Source of the DNA: Luteibacter aegosomatissinici
Lineage (GTDB): Bacteria; Pseudomonadota; Gammaproteobacteria; Xanthomonadales; Rhodanobacteraceae
NCBI RefSeq assembly: GCF_023078495.1
Contig: NZ_CP095742.1
Coordinates: forward strand, 310,001 to 374,000
Length of the DNA stretch: 64,000 bases
Reading direction: 5' to 3'
The notes under the pieces are model-generated. The model saw only the letters and a list, made by a program, of their open reading frames with translations, made no database searches and was not told the DNA's origin. Below are positions 20,947 to 30,409 of this stretch, piece after piece; the stretch's first letter is position 1, and each line of letters starts with the position of its first letter. A program made the position numbers and the translations under genes.

Positions 20947-22446
20947 ATGAGCCTCGCTGTCACGCTATCGCGCGCGCAGGAGGGTGTCGCGGCGCCCCAG
21001 GTGGTCGTCGAGGTCCACCTCTCCGGCGGGTTGCCATCCACCTCCATTGTCGGCCTGCCCGAGGCGGCCGTACGTGAGGCCCGCGATCGTGTCCGTGTCG
21101 CTATCCAGAACACCGCCTTCGAATACCCGAGTCGCCGCATCACGGTGAACCTCGCCCCGGCCGAGCTGCCGAAAGATGGCGGCCGGTTCGACCTGGCGAT
21201 TGCCCTGGGTATCCTGGCCGCCGGTTCGCAGGTACCTCGCGAGCGACTGGACGACTGTGAGTTTCTGGGTGAGCTCGCCCTGTCCGGTGAGCTCCGCCCG
21301 GTGCCCGGCATTCTCCCCGCACTGATCCGCGCCCGCCGCTGCGGCCGGCGCATCGTCGTGCCGCGCGCGAATGCGGCCGAGGCCGCCCTGGTCGGCGAGG
21401 GCGACATCCTGCTGGCCGATAGCCTGGCCGACGTGTGCGCCTGGCTGCGAGGGAAAGGCGAGCTGGCCAGCCCCAACGCGCCTGACTTTTATGACGTACC
21501 CATCGGCGGTGCCGACATGGGCGATGTGCGCGGCCAGCACCAGGCGCGCCGCGCGCTGGAGATCGCCGCGGCCGGCCGTCACCACCTGTTGATGATCGGG
21601 CCACCGGGTACCGGCAAGACCATGCTCGCCGAACGCTTGCCCGGCATCCTGCCTTCCATGACGGAATCGGAGGCGCTCGAGAGTTGCGCCATCCGTTCGC
21701 TGGCGGGGGAGGGCATCGATCCCTCCGCCTGGCGCCGCCGGCCGTTCCGCGCGCCCCACCACACCGCGTCGGGACCTGCGCTTGTGGGTGGCGGCTCGTC
21801 ACCGCGCCCTGGCGAGATATCGCTGGCGCATAACGGCGTGCTGTTCCTCGATGAGTTGCCGGAGTTCAGCCGGCACGTGCTCGAAGTGCTGCGCGAGCCC
21901 CTGGAATCGGGGCAGATCGTGATCTCGCGCGCCGCGCGCCAGTCCACGTTTCCCGCCGAGTTCCAACTGGTCGCCGCTATGAATCCCTGTCCCTGCGGGT
22001 TCCAGGGCGATCCATTGCACGAGTGCCGGTGCACACCGGATCAGGTGTCGCGCTACCGAGCGAAGATCTCCGGGCCACTGCTCGATCGCATCGACCTGTG
22101 CGTGGAAGTGCCGCGCGTGTCGATCGCGGACCTCTCGGCTCCGCGTGGCCCGCATGACGACGACAGCGCCACCGTCCGCAAGCGCGTCGTCGCGGCACGC
22201 GAAAAAGCCCTGCTACGGGCCGGGCAGCCGAACGCCGAACTCAGCGTCGTGAATCTGGAGCGCGATTGCGCATTGCCATCCGCCGAGCGCGATTGGCTGG
22301 AAGGTGCGCTGGACAAGCTGGGCGCCTCGGCGCGCGCGTACCACCGCATCCTGCGCGTAGCGCGGACGATCGCAGACCTTGAGGGCGGCAGCGGGTGCGT
22401 GGAGCAGGCGCACCTGGCTGAGGCGATGCATTACCGGCGGTTTTGA
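20947..22446 (+). CDS. comM: YifB/ComM family Mg-chelatase-like AAA+ ATPase
   Basis: 499 residues. An N-terminal Lon-protease-like S5 domain without a protease role (residues 1-170) precedes the AAA+ core with Walker A GPPGTGKT (218-225), Walker B LFLDELPEF and the Mg-chelatase-type C-terminal domain. It contains the CPCG...C..C cysteine segment (MNPCPCGFQGD...CRC) characteristic of ComM. ComM is a hexameric helicase that helps branch migration in natural transformation. Start at 20947 gives MSLAVTLSRAQEG, the family N-terminus. Confidence 0.93.
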   Translation: MSLAVTLSRAQEGVAAPQVVVEVHLSGGLPSTSIVGLPEAAVREARDRVRVAIQNTAFEYPSRRITVNLAPAELPKDGGRFDLAIALGILAAGSQVPRERLDDCEFLGELALSGELRPVPGILPALIRARRCGRRIVVPRANAAEAALVGEGDILLADSLADVCAWLRGKGELASPNAPDFYDVPIGGADMGDVRGQHQARRALEIAAAGRHHLLMIGPPGTGKTMLAERLPGILPSMTESEALESCAIRSLAGEGIDPSAWRRRPFRAPHHTASGPALVGGGSSPRPGEISLAHNGVLFLDELPEFSRHVLEVLREPLESGQIVISRAARQSTFPAEFQLVAAMNPCPCGFQGDPLHECRCTPDQVSRYRAKISGPLLDRIDLCVEVPRVSIADLSAPRGPHDDDSATVRKRVVAAREKALLRAGQPNAELSVVNLERDCALPSAERDWLEGALDKLGASARAYHRILRVARTIADLEGGSGCVEQAHLAEAMHYRRF

Positions 22447-22573
22447 AGCAGCCGAGTGGCGGTGCCCGATGAAGAACGGGGCAAGCAGAGCCAAATGGAA
22501 ACGGGAATGGGATTGAAGACGGGTCTCGTTGGGGCGCAACCTCGGCAGACACTGCGTTCCCGGGAGTGTTGAT

Positions 22574-23521
22574 ATGCCCTCGTACTTGCTTCTCGCTTTC
22601 GCCATGGGTGTGGCGACGCCAGCGGCCGCACCGGACTTTCCAGCCACGCTTCCCTCGAGCTCCACATCGATCACGTACCACAAGATCGACGTAGACGGCG
22701 TCGGCATGTTCTACCGCGAAGCAGGGCCGAAGGACGCGCCCACCATCGTGCTCCTGCACGGTTTCCCGTCGTCATCGCGCATGTTCGATACGCTGTTTCC
22801 ACTGCTGGCGCCGAAGTATCACCTGATCGCGCCGGACTATCCGGGGTTCGGCAACAGCGATGCGCCACCGCCATCGCAGTACACGTACACATTCGATCAT
22901 CTGGCCGAGTCGACGAATGCGTTGCTCGAGAAACTGAAGATCGATCGCTACGTGATGTACCTGCAGGACTACGGTGGCCCGATCGGCTATCGCATCGCGG
23001 TGAAGCATCCGGAGCGTGTGCGTGCCCTGATACTTCAGAACGCCAACGCCTACAAGGAAGGTCTCGGCGCGAAGTGGGTGAACATCGCCAAGTTCTGGGA
23101 GAACCCGGATGCGCATCCGGAGGTATTCGAGGCGTTCACGTCGTTCGAAGGGACGAAGCAGCGGCACATCGCCGGCAGCACACACCCGGAGCGATACAGC
23201 CCCGACCTCTGGGTGGACGAATACGCCTTCCTGAGCAGGCCGGGGCAGGCCGAGATCCAGAAGGCGCTGCTCTACGACTACCGGACCAACATCGCTTCGT
23301 ACCCGGCGTGGCAGGCGTGGTTCCGAGAGAAACAGCCACCCACGCTGATTGTGTGGGGCTCCCACGATCCGTCATTCACCGCTGCTGGGGGCGATGCATT
23401 CCGGCGCGATCTGCCGAAGGCAGACATCCACCAGCTCAATGCCGGGCACTTCGCGCTCGATGAGAAGGTGGATGAGATCGCGTCACTTATCCTGCGGTTC
23501 CTCGGGAGGCTTGGAGACTGA
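22574..23521 (+). CDS. Exported alpha/beta hydrolase, haloalkane dehalogenase-like
   Basis: 315 residues. A short N-terminal signal-like segment precedes an alpha/beta hydrolase domain with the oxyanion HGFP motif. The nucleophile position holds Asp132 in LQDYGGPIGY rather than Ser, the pattern of haloalkane dehalogenases and epoxide hydrolases; a histidine near the end (NAGHFALDE) completes a likely triad. Substrate unknown. ATG 22574 follows GGGAG. It is not part of an obvious operon. Confidence 0.8.
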   Translation: MPSYLLLAFAMGVATPAAAPDFPATLPSSSTSITYHKIDVDGVGMFYREAGPKDAPTIVLLHGFPSSSRMFDTLFPLLAPKYHLIAPDYPGFGNSDAPPPSQYTYTFDHLAESTNALLEKLKIDRYVMYLQDYGGPIGYRIAVKHPERVRALILQNANAYKEGLGAKWVNIAKFWENPDAHPEVFEAFTSFEGTKQRHIAGSTHPERYSPDLWVDEYAFLSRPGQAEIQKALLYDYRTNIASYPAWQAWFREKQPPTLIVWGSHDPSFTAAGGDAFRRDLPKADIHQLNAGHFALDEKVDEIASLILRFLGRLGD

Positions 23522-23698
23522 GCGCCATTCGCGTGCGAGGTCTTCGTTGAGATCCATTAGCCAGTCCGGGGGAGGATTGCGACGACGCCATGAGTACAGG
23601 GCATCCGTATTGCTCGCTGCACTCACCGCGACCCCGCCGATGTCAGCCTCGGCCGCATCCCCTGTCAGAGTTAATACTTATTTCATGTACTGACTAGT
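23522..23698. other. Gene-free stretch with an antisense ORF remnant and AT-rich patch
   Basis: Between the hydrolase stop and the antiporter leader there is no convincing gene. On the minus strand a frame is open from about 23660 to a stop at 23483 and would encode a Trp/Arg-rich peptide (DALYSWRRRNPPPDWL...). It has no ATG or good ribosome site and overlaps the hydrolase end, so it looks like a gene fragment. At 23665-23698 the DNA becomes AT-rich (GTCAG...GTACTGACTAG) and is the most likely promoter region for the antiporter transcript. Confidence 0.4.
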
Positions 23699-23892
23699 TG
23701 ACAAAAGGGGTGGGGGAGGCGGAGAATTCTGTACCAGGCGGTTCGCTAATGGCTGCCTGCCCCGTCCCGGTGCTGGCTACCCCTCCCTCCCCCCGCGTCA
23801 GCACCGGGACCGGCCTTTAGCTTCACATCCCCTTCTATATGCTTCTCACTTAGTCGGCCCACCGTTTTGGTGCAGGCCGATTCTTTTTATGG
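23699..23892 (+). ncRNA. Candidate structured leader RNA of the antiporter gene
   Basis: Four elements occur in order. A G-rich segment has GGGGGAGG at 23712-23719. Hairpin 1 pairs CAGGC (23735) with GCCTG (23759). Hairpin 2 is a perfect 12-bp stem GTCCCGGTGCTG (23764-23775) / CAGCACCGGGAC (23799-23810), whose loop contains CCTCCCCC (23786-23793), complementary to the G-rich segment over 8 bp, allowing a pseudoknot. A terminator-like hairpin follows. The layout is that of a riboswitch controlling an ion transporter; known Na+/Li+ classes upstream of antiporters exist, but I cannot assign one. Confidence 0.5.
23852..23888 (+). terminator. Leader terminator-like hairpin before the antiporter
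   Basis: AGTCGGCC (23852-23859) pairs with GGCCGATT (23875-23882, one G-U), enclosing CACC/GGTG (23860-23863, 23869-23872), followed by TTCTTTTT. It ends 17 bases before the start codon at 23906, too close to serve the upstream gene 330 bp away, so it probably acts as a conditional attenuator. Confidence 0.65.
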
Positions 23893-23905
23893 GCCAGGGG
23901 TTTAT

Positions 23906-25693
23906 ATGCGCTTAGAGCTGGGGATGCTGCTGACCTTGATGCTTGGCATCGGGTTCCTGTGCCAATGGCTGGCCTGGCGGGTACGGCTACCGGCCATCCT
24001 GTTCCTGCTGCTCGCCGGCATCCTGGCGGGACCGGTCACCGGGCTGCTGCAGCCCGACAAGGTGATGGGCGATCTGTTGTTCCCTGTCGTGTCGCTCGCC
24101 GTGGCGATCATCCTCTTCGAGGGGAGCCTCACCCTGCGCTTCCACGAGTTGAAGGGGATCGGGCATGCGGTACGCGGCCTGGTCACCTACGGTGCTGTCG
24201 TCGCACTGCTGATGCTGGCCACCGCAGCGCATTTCATAGGCGGCCTGGGCTGGGAGCTATCGCTTCTTTTCGGCGCGCTCACGTGCGTGACGGGGCCTAC
24301 CGTGATCGCTCCGATGCTGCGCACCGTGCGCCCGAATGCACGCATTGCCAACGTGCTTCGCTGGGAAGGCATCGTCATCGATCCGGTGGGCGCGCTGTTC
24401 GCCGTGCTGGTGTACGAGGCGATCGCGTCGCACCGCGAAGGGCATTCGTTGCAAGTGTTCCTTGGTACGGTGGCGTGCGGTGCCGCCGTTGGTGCCGTGG
24501 CCGCATTCATCCACGGCAACCTGCTGCGCCGCCATTGGATCCCCGAATACCTGCAGAACTTCGGCACGCTGGCAGCGGTGCTCATCGCCTTCAGCGTGTC
24601 CAACGCGATCGCGCACGAATCGGGCCTGCTCGCCGTGACCATCATGGGCATCGCGCTCGGCAACATGCGCGACGTGCACATCGATGACATCATGGATTTC
24701 AAGGAGCACCTGACCACGCTGCTGGTGTCCACGCTGTTCATCCTGCTTGCCGCAAGGCTGGATTGGCCCCTCCCGCAAGGCACGCTCGCCGCGGGGATCA
24801 TGATTTTTGCCGTAGCACAGCTCATCATCCGCCCGCTCTCGGTCTGGATATCCAGCCTTGGCAGCGGCCTGACGTGGCGTGAGCGCGCGTTGGTGGCCTG
24901 GGTCGCACCGCGCGGCATCGTCGCCGCGTCGGTGTCGGCGCTGTTCGCCATCCGTCTCGAGGGCGCAGGCATGGCGGGCGCGGACAAACTCGTACCGCTG
25001 GTATTCCTGATGATCATTGGCACCGTGGTATTCCAGGGTGCCACGGCGCGGCCCCTGGCGCGGTGGCTGCGTGTCGCCGAGCCCGAGCCGCGTGGCGTGC
25101 TGGTGTACGGTGCGAACGCGGTAGCCCTGGAGATTGCGCGCGCGCTGCACGCGGTCGACGGCTTGCGCGTCGTGGTGGCCGATGACGACTGGCATGGCAT
25201 CCGCACCGCTCGAATGGAAGGCGTGCCTACATTCTTCGGTAATCCCGCATCACAGGCCGCCGACCGAAACCTCGATCTGGCCGGGATCGGCCACCTGATG
25301 GCCATGTCCACGCATCGCGAACTCAACTCGCTGGTGAGCGTGCATTACCGTGAGGAATTTGGCCGCGAGAAGGTGTTCCGCCTGCGTAACCTGTCGCCGG
25401 AAGAGAGCCACGGGCGCGTCTCGCTTGCCGGGAGCCTGCTCGCACCGGCGCTGTTCGCGGAAGACATGACCCACGCGCGGTTCGATGATCTCCTGCGAGA
25501 GGGCTGGCGAATCAAATCGACACGGTTGAGCGAAACCTTCGACTGGTCGCGCTTCACCGAGCAGTACGGCGACAACGTCGTGCCATTGTTCGGCGTGGAA
25601 GCCCGCGGCGATCTTCGTATCGCCACGGGCCAACGCCCGCTCGAGCCGAAGCCCGGCTGGACGGTCATGGCGCTGGTGCCACCCGCGCCGTGA
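23906..25693 (+). CDS. CPA1-type cation/proton antiporter with C-terminal RCK-like domain
   Basis: 595 residues. About 12 transmembrane helices span residues 5-385, including the unwound-helix region GALTCVTGPTVIAPML and the ion-site helix EGIVIDPVGALFAV of sodium/proton exchangers. A TrkA-N/RCK-like nucleotide-binding domain follows (RGVLVYGANAVALEIARALHAVDG, residues 396-510) and a C-terminal tail. It would exchange Na+, Li+ or K+ for H+ across the inner membrane; which ion is not readable. ATG 23906 follows CAGGGG; an in-frame TTG at 23867 lies inside the leader hairpin and is rejected. Confidence 0.87.
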   Translation: MRLELGMLLTLMLGIGFLCQWLAWRVRLPAILFLLLAGILAGPVTGLLQPDKVMGDLLFPVVSLAVAIILFEGSLTLRFHELKGIGHAVRGLVTYGAVVALLMLATAAHFIGGLGWELSLLFGALTCVTGPTVIAPMLRTVRPNARIANVLRWEGIVIDPVGALFAVLVYEAIASHREGHSLQVFLGTVACGAAVGAVAAFIHGNLLRRHWIPEYLQNFGTLAAVLIAFSVSNAIAHESGLLAVTIMGIALGNMRDVHIDDIMDFKEHLTTLLVSTLFILLAARLDWPLPQGTLAAGIMIFAVAQLIIRPLSVWISSLGSGLTWRERALVAWVAPRGIVAASVSALFAIRLEGAGMAGADKLVPLVFLMIIGTVVFQGATARPLARWLRVAEPEPRGVLVYGANAVALEIARALHAVDGLRVVVADDDWHGIRTARMEGVPTFFGNPASQAADRNLDLAGIGHLMAMSTHRELNSLVSVHYREEFGREKVFRLRNLSPEESHGRVSLAGSLLAPALFAEDMTHARFDDLLREGWRIKSTRLSETFDWSRFTEQYGDNVVPLFGVEARGDLRIATGQRPLEPKPGWTVMALVPPAP

Positions 25694-25706
25694 CCGCCCG
25701 CGGCGG

Positions 25707-26996
25707 TTATGCCGCCGATGCCGGGTGGAACTGGCTTTCCTCGGTGGAGCCCGACAGGGCCGACAAGGAGCTTAGCGAGCCCGAGATGACCTGGTTCACC
25801 TTGTCGAAGTATCCCGTGCCCACTTCGCGCTGGTGCTTGGCGGCCGTGTAGCCGTCCTTCTCCGCGGCGAACTCCGCCTCCTGCAGGGCCACGTAGGCTT
25901 CCATCTGGTGATCGCGGTAGCCGCGGGCCAGCTGGAACATGGAGTAGTTCAGGGCGTGGAAGCCGGCCAGGGTGATGAACTGGAACGCGTAGCCAAGCTT
26001 GCCCAGGTCGTTCTGGAAGCTGGCGATGGTCTTCTCGTCCAGATTCTTCTTCCAGTTGAAGCTGGGCGAGCAGTTGTAGGCCAGCTTCTTGCCTGGGAAC
26101 TTCGCGTGGATGGCTTCGGCGAAGCGACGCGCCTCATCCATGTCCGGCGTGGACGTCTCGCACCAGATCAGATCGGCATACGGGGCGTAGGCCAGGCCGC
26201 GGCTGATCGCCTGCTCGATGCCCTGTTCGCTTTCGTAGAAGCCCTCCACCGTGCGCTTGCCCGTGAGGAACGGCTTGTCGTAATCATCGACATCCGACGT
26301 GACAAGGCCGGCACCCATGGCGTCGGTGCGTGCCACGATGAGCGTGGGCACGCCCGCGACGTCCGCGGCCAGGCGGGCGGCGACGAGCTTCTGTACGGCT
26401 TCCTGGGTCGGCACCAGCACCTTGCCACCCATGTGGCCACACTTCTTCGCGCTGGCCAGCTGGTCCTCGAAGTGCACGCCGGCGGCGCCGGCCTCGATCA
26501 TGTGCATCATCAGCTCGTAGGCATTCAGCACGCCACCGAAGCCTGCTTCGGCATCGGCCACGATCGGCACCAGCCAATCAAGGCCATCCTTGCCTTCCGC
26601 GTGATGAATCTGGTCAGCGCGAAGCAGGGTTTTGTTGATCTTGCGCACCACGTTGGGCACGGAATCCACGGGGTATAGCGACTGGTCGGGGTACATCGTG
26701 CCGGCGGTGTTCGCATCGGCCGCCACCTGCCAGCCCGACAGATAGATCGCCTGGAGGCCCGCCTTCACCTGTTGCATGGCCTGGTTACCCGTGAGCGCGC
26801 CGAGCGCATTCACGTAGGGGCGCTCGTGCATCGACCGCCACAGGCGATCGGCACCGCGGCGCGCCAGGGTGTATTCCACCTGCACGGTGCCGCGCAGGCG
26901 GACCACGTCATCGGCGGTGTACGGGCGCTCGACGCCGTTCCAGCGTTCGTTGTTCTTCCAGTCGAGCGTGATCTGTTCAGCGGTGTGCGTCTTCAT
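25707..26996 (-). CDS. aceA: Isocitrate lyase
   Basis: Splits isocitrate to glyoxylate and succinate in the glyoxylate shunt. The 429 residues contain the catalytic KKCGHMGGK loop and the substrate-binding blocks [30 protein letters not shown] and [10 protein letters not shown]. The start at 26996 follows TAGGAGT at good spacing; the longer frame upstream runs into aceB and is rejected. It lies 23 bp after aceB, forming aceBA. Its stop faces the antiporter stop 13 bp away. Confidence 0.98.
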   Translation of the reverse strand: MKTHTAEQITLDWKNNERWNGVERPYTADDVVRLRGTVQVEYTLARRGADRLWRSMHERPYVNALGALTGNQAMQQVKAGLQAIYLSGWQVAADANTAGTMYPDQSLYPVDSVPNVVRKINKTLLRADQIHHAEGKDGLDWLVPIVADAEAGFGGVLNAYELMMHMIEAGAAGVHFEDQLASAKKCGHMGGKVLVPTQEAVQKLVAARLAADVAGVPTLIVARTDAMGAGLVTSDVDDYDKPFLTGKRTVEGFYESEQGIEQAISRGLAYAPYADLIWCETSTPDMDEARRFAEAIHAKFPGKKLAYNCSPSFNWKKNLDEKTIASFQNDLGKLGYAFQFITLAGFHALNYSMFQLARGYRDHQMEAYVALQEAEFAAEKDGYTAAKHQREVGTGYFDKVNQVISGSLSSLSALSGSTEESQFHPASAA

Positions 26997-27019
26997 CGTC
27001 GTACTCCTAAAGGAATGAA

Positions 27020-28618
27020 TCAGGCCAGGTGTTCGTAGGCGGGCAGGGTGAGGAAGTCGCGCAGTTCGCTCGCATGTGTCAGTGCTTTGATGAGTGCAGC
27101 GGCTTCGTCGGCGCGTGCGGCGCCGGGGTGGGTCGATGCACGAAGGCGGTGTGCGTGTGCGGAAAGTGCCTGGTCGAACAGTGGCATCGTGATCGGCGCG
27201 TGGTCGCTGAACTCCACAGGGCCGTGGTGCAGCCACTGCCATAGCTGTGCACGGGCGATCTCCGCAGTGGCGGCGTCTTCCATCAGGTTGTGGATGGGGA
27301 CGCAGCCCTGGCCATCGAGCCAGGCCGCCGTGTAGCGCAGGCACACTTCCACGTTGTTGTCGAAACCGGCGCGGGTCACGGTGCCGTTGGCGGGTGCGAT
27401 CAGCGCGTCGCGGCTGGCGGTGACATCGTCGCGCGTGACATGCAACTGGTTCGGCATGGGCATGTGCTCGTCGAAGATAGCGGCGGCAACGGGGACGAGG
27501 GCGGGATGCGCCACCCACGTTCCATCGTGGCCCGCCGTCACTTCGCGCAGCTTGTCGGCACGCACCTTCGCCATCGCCGCATCGTTCGCCTGGTCATCCC
27601 CGCGGATGGGGATCTGTGCGGCCATGCCGCCCATCGCGAAGGCGCCGCGGCGATGGCAGGTCTTGATCAACTGTTCCGAGTACGCCCTCAGGAACGGCAC
27701 CGTCATCACGACCTGGCCGCGCTCGGGCAGCAAGCGATCGGCGTGGGCGCGAAAGGTTTTCAGGTACGAGAAGATGTAATCCCAGCGGCCGCAATTCAGG
27801 CCGACGATGCGCGTGCGCAACGCATGCAGGATTTCATCCATCTGGAAGACGGCGGGTAGGGTCTCGATCAGCACCGTGGCCTTCATGCAGCCGCGCGGCA
27901 ACGCGAGCACGTCCTCGGCGTGGGCCATGACGTCGTCCCACAGCGCGGCCTCTTCCATCGACTGCAGCTTGGGCAGGTAGAAATAGGGGCCGCGGTCGCG
28001 AGCGTGCAGGGCCTTGGCGTTGTGGAATGCAAACAGGCCAAAGTCCAGTAGCGAACCCGCCAGCACATCCCCGTCGATCTCCACGTGGCGCTCGGGCAGG
28101 TGCCACCCGCGCGGACGAACCACGAGCACGGCAGGGTTGGTCCCCACGACGTACCGCTTGCCCTCGGCATTGGTGAACTCGATGGTGCCTTCGACGGCGT
28201 CGCGGAGGTTGCGCTGCCCTTCGATCTGGTTTGTCCAGGTCGGGGCGCTGGAGTCCTCGAAATCGGCCATGAACACTTTCGCGCCCGAGTTCAACGCGTT
28301 GATGATCATCTTGCGTTCGACCGGACCGGTGATCTCCACGCGGCGGTCCTGGAGGGCCGTCGGAATCGGGGCAACCGTCCAGTCGTTCTCGCGGATGGCG
28401 CGGGTGTCGGCACGGAAGTCCGGGAGATCGCCGGCGTCATAGCGAAGCTGGCGGGCCGTCCGCTCGGCCAGCAAGGCCAGGCGGCGGCTATCAAAGCGGC
28501 GGTGCAGGTCGGCGACGAATGCCAGGGCTGCCGGTGTCAGCACATCGGCGAAAGCTTCGTCAGCTCCCTGCAGGCGGACGCCAGCCAGGGGATTCATCAC
28601 GCTCTTGGGAACGGCCAT
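27020..28618 (-). CDS. aceB: Malate synthase A
   Basis: Condenses glyoxylate with acetyl-CoA to malate. The 532 residues match the A-type enzyme: [33 protein letters not shown], the catalytic arginine region [22 protein letters not shown] and the late aspartate block [17 protein letters not shown]. The start at 28618 has GGAGG 8 bases ahead, but that GGAGG sits in a hairpin stem (see regulatory entry). It is first in aceBA and divergent from a LysR regulator. Confidence 0.97.
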   Translation of the reverse strand: MAVPKSVMNPLAGVRLQGADEAFADVLTPAALAFVADLHRRFDSRRLALLAERTARQLRYDAGDLPDFRADTRAIRENDWTVAPIPTALQDRRVEITGPVERKMIINALNSGAKVFMADFEDSSAPTWTNQIEGQRNLRDAVEGTIEFTNAEGKRYVVGTNPAVLVVRPRGWHLPERHVEIDGDVLAGSLLDFGLFAFHNAKALHARDRGPYFYLPKLQSMEEAALWDDVMAHAEDVLALPRGCMKATVLIETLPAVFQMDEILHALRTRIVGLNCGRWDYIFSYLKTFRAHADRLLPERGQVVMTVPFLRAYSEQLIKTCHRRGAFAMGGMAAQIPIRGDDQANDAAMAKVRADKLREVTAGHDGTWVAHPALVPVAAAIFDEHMPMPNQLHVTRDDVTASRDALIAPANGTVTRAGFDNNVEVCLRYTAAWLDGQGCVPIHNLMEDAATAEIARAQLWQWLHHGPVEFSDHAPITMPLFDQALSAHAHRLRASTHPGAARADEAAALIKALTHASELRDFLTLPAYEHLA

Positions 28619-28625
28619 CGGTCCT

Positions 28626-28649
28626 GCCTCCAGCTTTGGGTCTGGAGGC
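28626..28649 (-). promoter_or_regulatory. Hairpin hiding the aceB ribosome binding site
   Basis: In the aceB message GCCTCCAG pairs with CTGGAGGC over 8 bp around an 8-base loop. The GGAGG Shine-Dalgarno of aceB lies inside the second arm, so folding would block initiation. It may provide translational control of the glyoxylate shunt; this is inferred only from the pairing. Confidence 0.5.
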
Positions 28650-28702
28650 CAAGCTACGGCCGGGCGCTTGCTGTTGACAAAGCATATGTTTCAATCCATA
28701 AC

Positions 28703-28717
28703 ATTAACTGCGTTAAT
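28703..28717. promoter_or_regulatory. LysR-type operator between aceB and the LysR gene
   Basis: ATTAACTGCGTTAAT is a 15-bp palindrome with the T-N11-A form of LysR binding sites, in an AT-rich island 39 bp from the regulator start and 85 bp from aceB. TTGACA at 28673-28678 and nearby AT-rich hexamers offer promoters in both directions. Confidence 0.6.
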
Positions 28718-28755
28718 AAGTAACGTAACTGGCTGCTTTAACTGAGGTAAATGGC

Positions 28756-29793
28756 ATGCCTAACAAGCTGAATGCCGCCAGTAAGGCGGCCAAACGGCCA
28801 GGAAAGCGCCTGGCGTCCAAGGCATCGGTCCCCGAGGGCGACCCGGCCAGCCGCTTCTATTACAAGGGCAATCGCCTCAAGCAGTTGCGCGCATTCGTGT
28901 ACATCACGCGGCTGGGGACCTTGAGCCGGGCCGCCGAGGCACTGTTTCTGTCTCAGCCCTCCGTGAGCCTCCAGCTCCAGGCACTTGAGCGCGAGCTGGG
29001 CGCGCCGCTGGTTGAGCGCACCCGTCGACGCATCACGCTGACCGATGCCGGCGAGACGCTGTACGAGATGGCCCGCCCGCTCGTCGAGGGATTCGAGAAC
29101 CTGGATCGCGAGTTCGCGGCGAAGACGCGCGGCAAGCAGTCGGGGCGCCTGACGGTCGCCGCTGGCGCCTCGACGATCCAGTACCTGCTTCCCGATCTGG
29201 TGAAGGCGTACCGGGAGCGCTACCCCGACGTACAGTTGCAGCTCGCCAACGTGACCGGCAAGGACGGCATGGCGCTACTGCGGGCGGACGAAGCGGATAT
29301 CGCGATCGGATCGATGCTCGATGTGCCCAACGACATCGCGTGGGCCCCGGTGTACCACTACGACCCGATGCTGATCATGCCGCCCGACCATCCCCTGGCG
29401 TCGAAGGAAACGATCCGCCTGGAGGACCTGTCACCGTACGGCTTGATCCTGCCGCCACAGCGACTCACCACGTTCCGGCTGGTCGATCTGGTGTTCCAGC
29501 AACGCCGCGTGCCTTACACCGTGGCGATTGAAGTCGGTGGCTGGGATGTGATCAAGCAGTACGTGGCCATGGGGTTGGGCATTTCGATTGTCACGGGCAT
29601 CTGTATCACCGATGCGGATCGCGAGCGCCTTGTCGTGCGCAACCTTCGTCAGTACTTTCCACAGCGAAGCTATGGCGTAGTGATGAGAAAGGGCAAGTTT
29701 CTCAGTCCGGAAGCGAGGGCATTCATCGACTTGATCAAGCCGGGACTGTTGACTCATCGTGACTACGATGAGTCAGGGCATTCCGAAAGATAG
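28756..29793 (+). CDS. LysR-family regulator divergent from aceBA
   Basis: 345 residues. A basic, unstructured N-terminal extension of about 35 residues precedes the winged HTH (LKQLRAFVYITRLGTLSRAAEALFLSQPSVSLQLQALERELG, about 42-84) and a periplasmic-binding-like effector domain with CysB-like spacing (PDVQLQLANVTGKDGMALLRADEADIAIG). The position and the palindrome in the shared promoter make it the likely regulator of the glyoxylate shunt. A second possible start is not needed: the ATG has AGGTAAATGGC just ahead. Confidence 0.85.
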   Translation: MPNKLNAASKAAKRPGKRLASKASVPEGDPASRFYYKGNRLKQLRAFVYITRLGTLSRAAEALFLSQPSVSLQLQALERELGAPLVERTRRRITLTDAGETLYEMARPLVEGFENLDREFAAKTRGKQSGRLTVAAGASTIQYLLPDLVKAYRERYPDVQLQLANVTGKDGMALLRADEADIAIGSMLDVPNDIAWAPVYHYDPMLIMPPDHPLASKETIRLEDLSPYGLILPPQRLTTFRLVDLVFQQRRVPYTVAIEVGGWDVIKQYVAMGLGISIVTGICITDADRERLVVRNLRQYFPQRSYGVVMRKGKFLSPEARAFIDLIKPGLLTHRDYDESGHSER

Positions 29794-29796
29794 CCG

Positions 29797-30195
29797 CTAT
29801 GCCCAGTCGCTGAAAGCGCGGCGGTGTAGGCGCGAGGTCGAATCGAGCCAGTGCGCGAATCTTGCCATGCCAGCGTAGTAGGAGGCGCACCCCGATCCTG
29901 GTACGTATTGCTGAAACCCGGCGGCAAACGTAACCCCCGAATCCATGCTCCCAACGAGATCAAGCAGGCTGTCGTCGTTGTCGGGGGCGTACGGCTTTCT
30001 GATCGTGCAAAGCTCAAGTTTCTGCGCATCACTGATGGCTCCATCCTTATAGAGGCTCTCTGCAAGGCCTCGCAATTCACTCGGGCGAACGGACCGTGCA
30101 TCGATGCGATCGATGATCCGCCGCGATGCAACGGAGAGACCGGCGTATGAGGGTGGGGGCTTCGCGTAAAGCAATGGCTGGCTCATTAGGCGCAT
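29797..30195 (-). CDS. Hypothetical protein, unrecognised
   Basis: 132 residues. The start at 30195 has a strong GAGGAG five bases ahead, which argues for a real gene. The N-terminal third contains a helix-rich segment (ASRRIIDRIDARSVRPSELRGLAESLYKDGAISDAQKLEL); the rest has no motif, no membrane segment and no signal. It is convergent with the LysR gene, 3 bp between stops. Slightly lower GC and less biased codons than neighbours hint at recent acquisition. Confidence 0.6.
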   Translation of the reverse strand: MRLMSQPLLYAKPPPSYAGLSVASRRIIDRIDARSVRPSELRGLAESLYKDGAISDAQKLELCTIRKPYAPDNDDSLLDLVGSMDSGVTFAAGFQQYVPGSGCASYYAGMARFAHWLDSTSRLHRRAFSDWA

Positions 30196-30409
30196 TCGAC
30201 TCTCCTCTCGGCGCCTTACGATGGCCTATCGCATCCGTGGCATGCGTAGGAGGAATGCTTGAGTGCGCGTCATCCTTCGGCTTAAAGCGTGCTGATTGGC
30301 GCGGGCGAAGCCGAAATGTGTGTAGGGGAAAGGCTCGCCTACGCGAGGTCATAGCAACGGCAACGCGCAATCTAGTTAGGGTCGGCACTCCATCAACGTA
30401 GGAGTGGAA

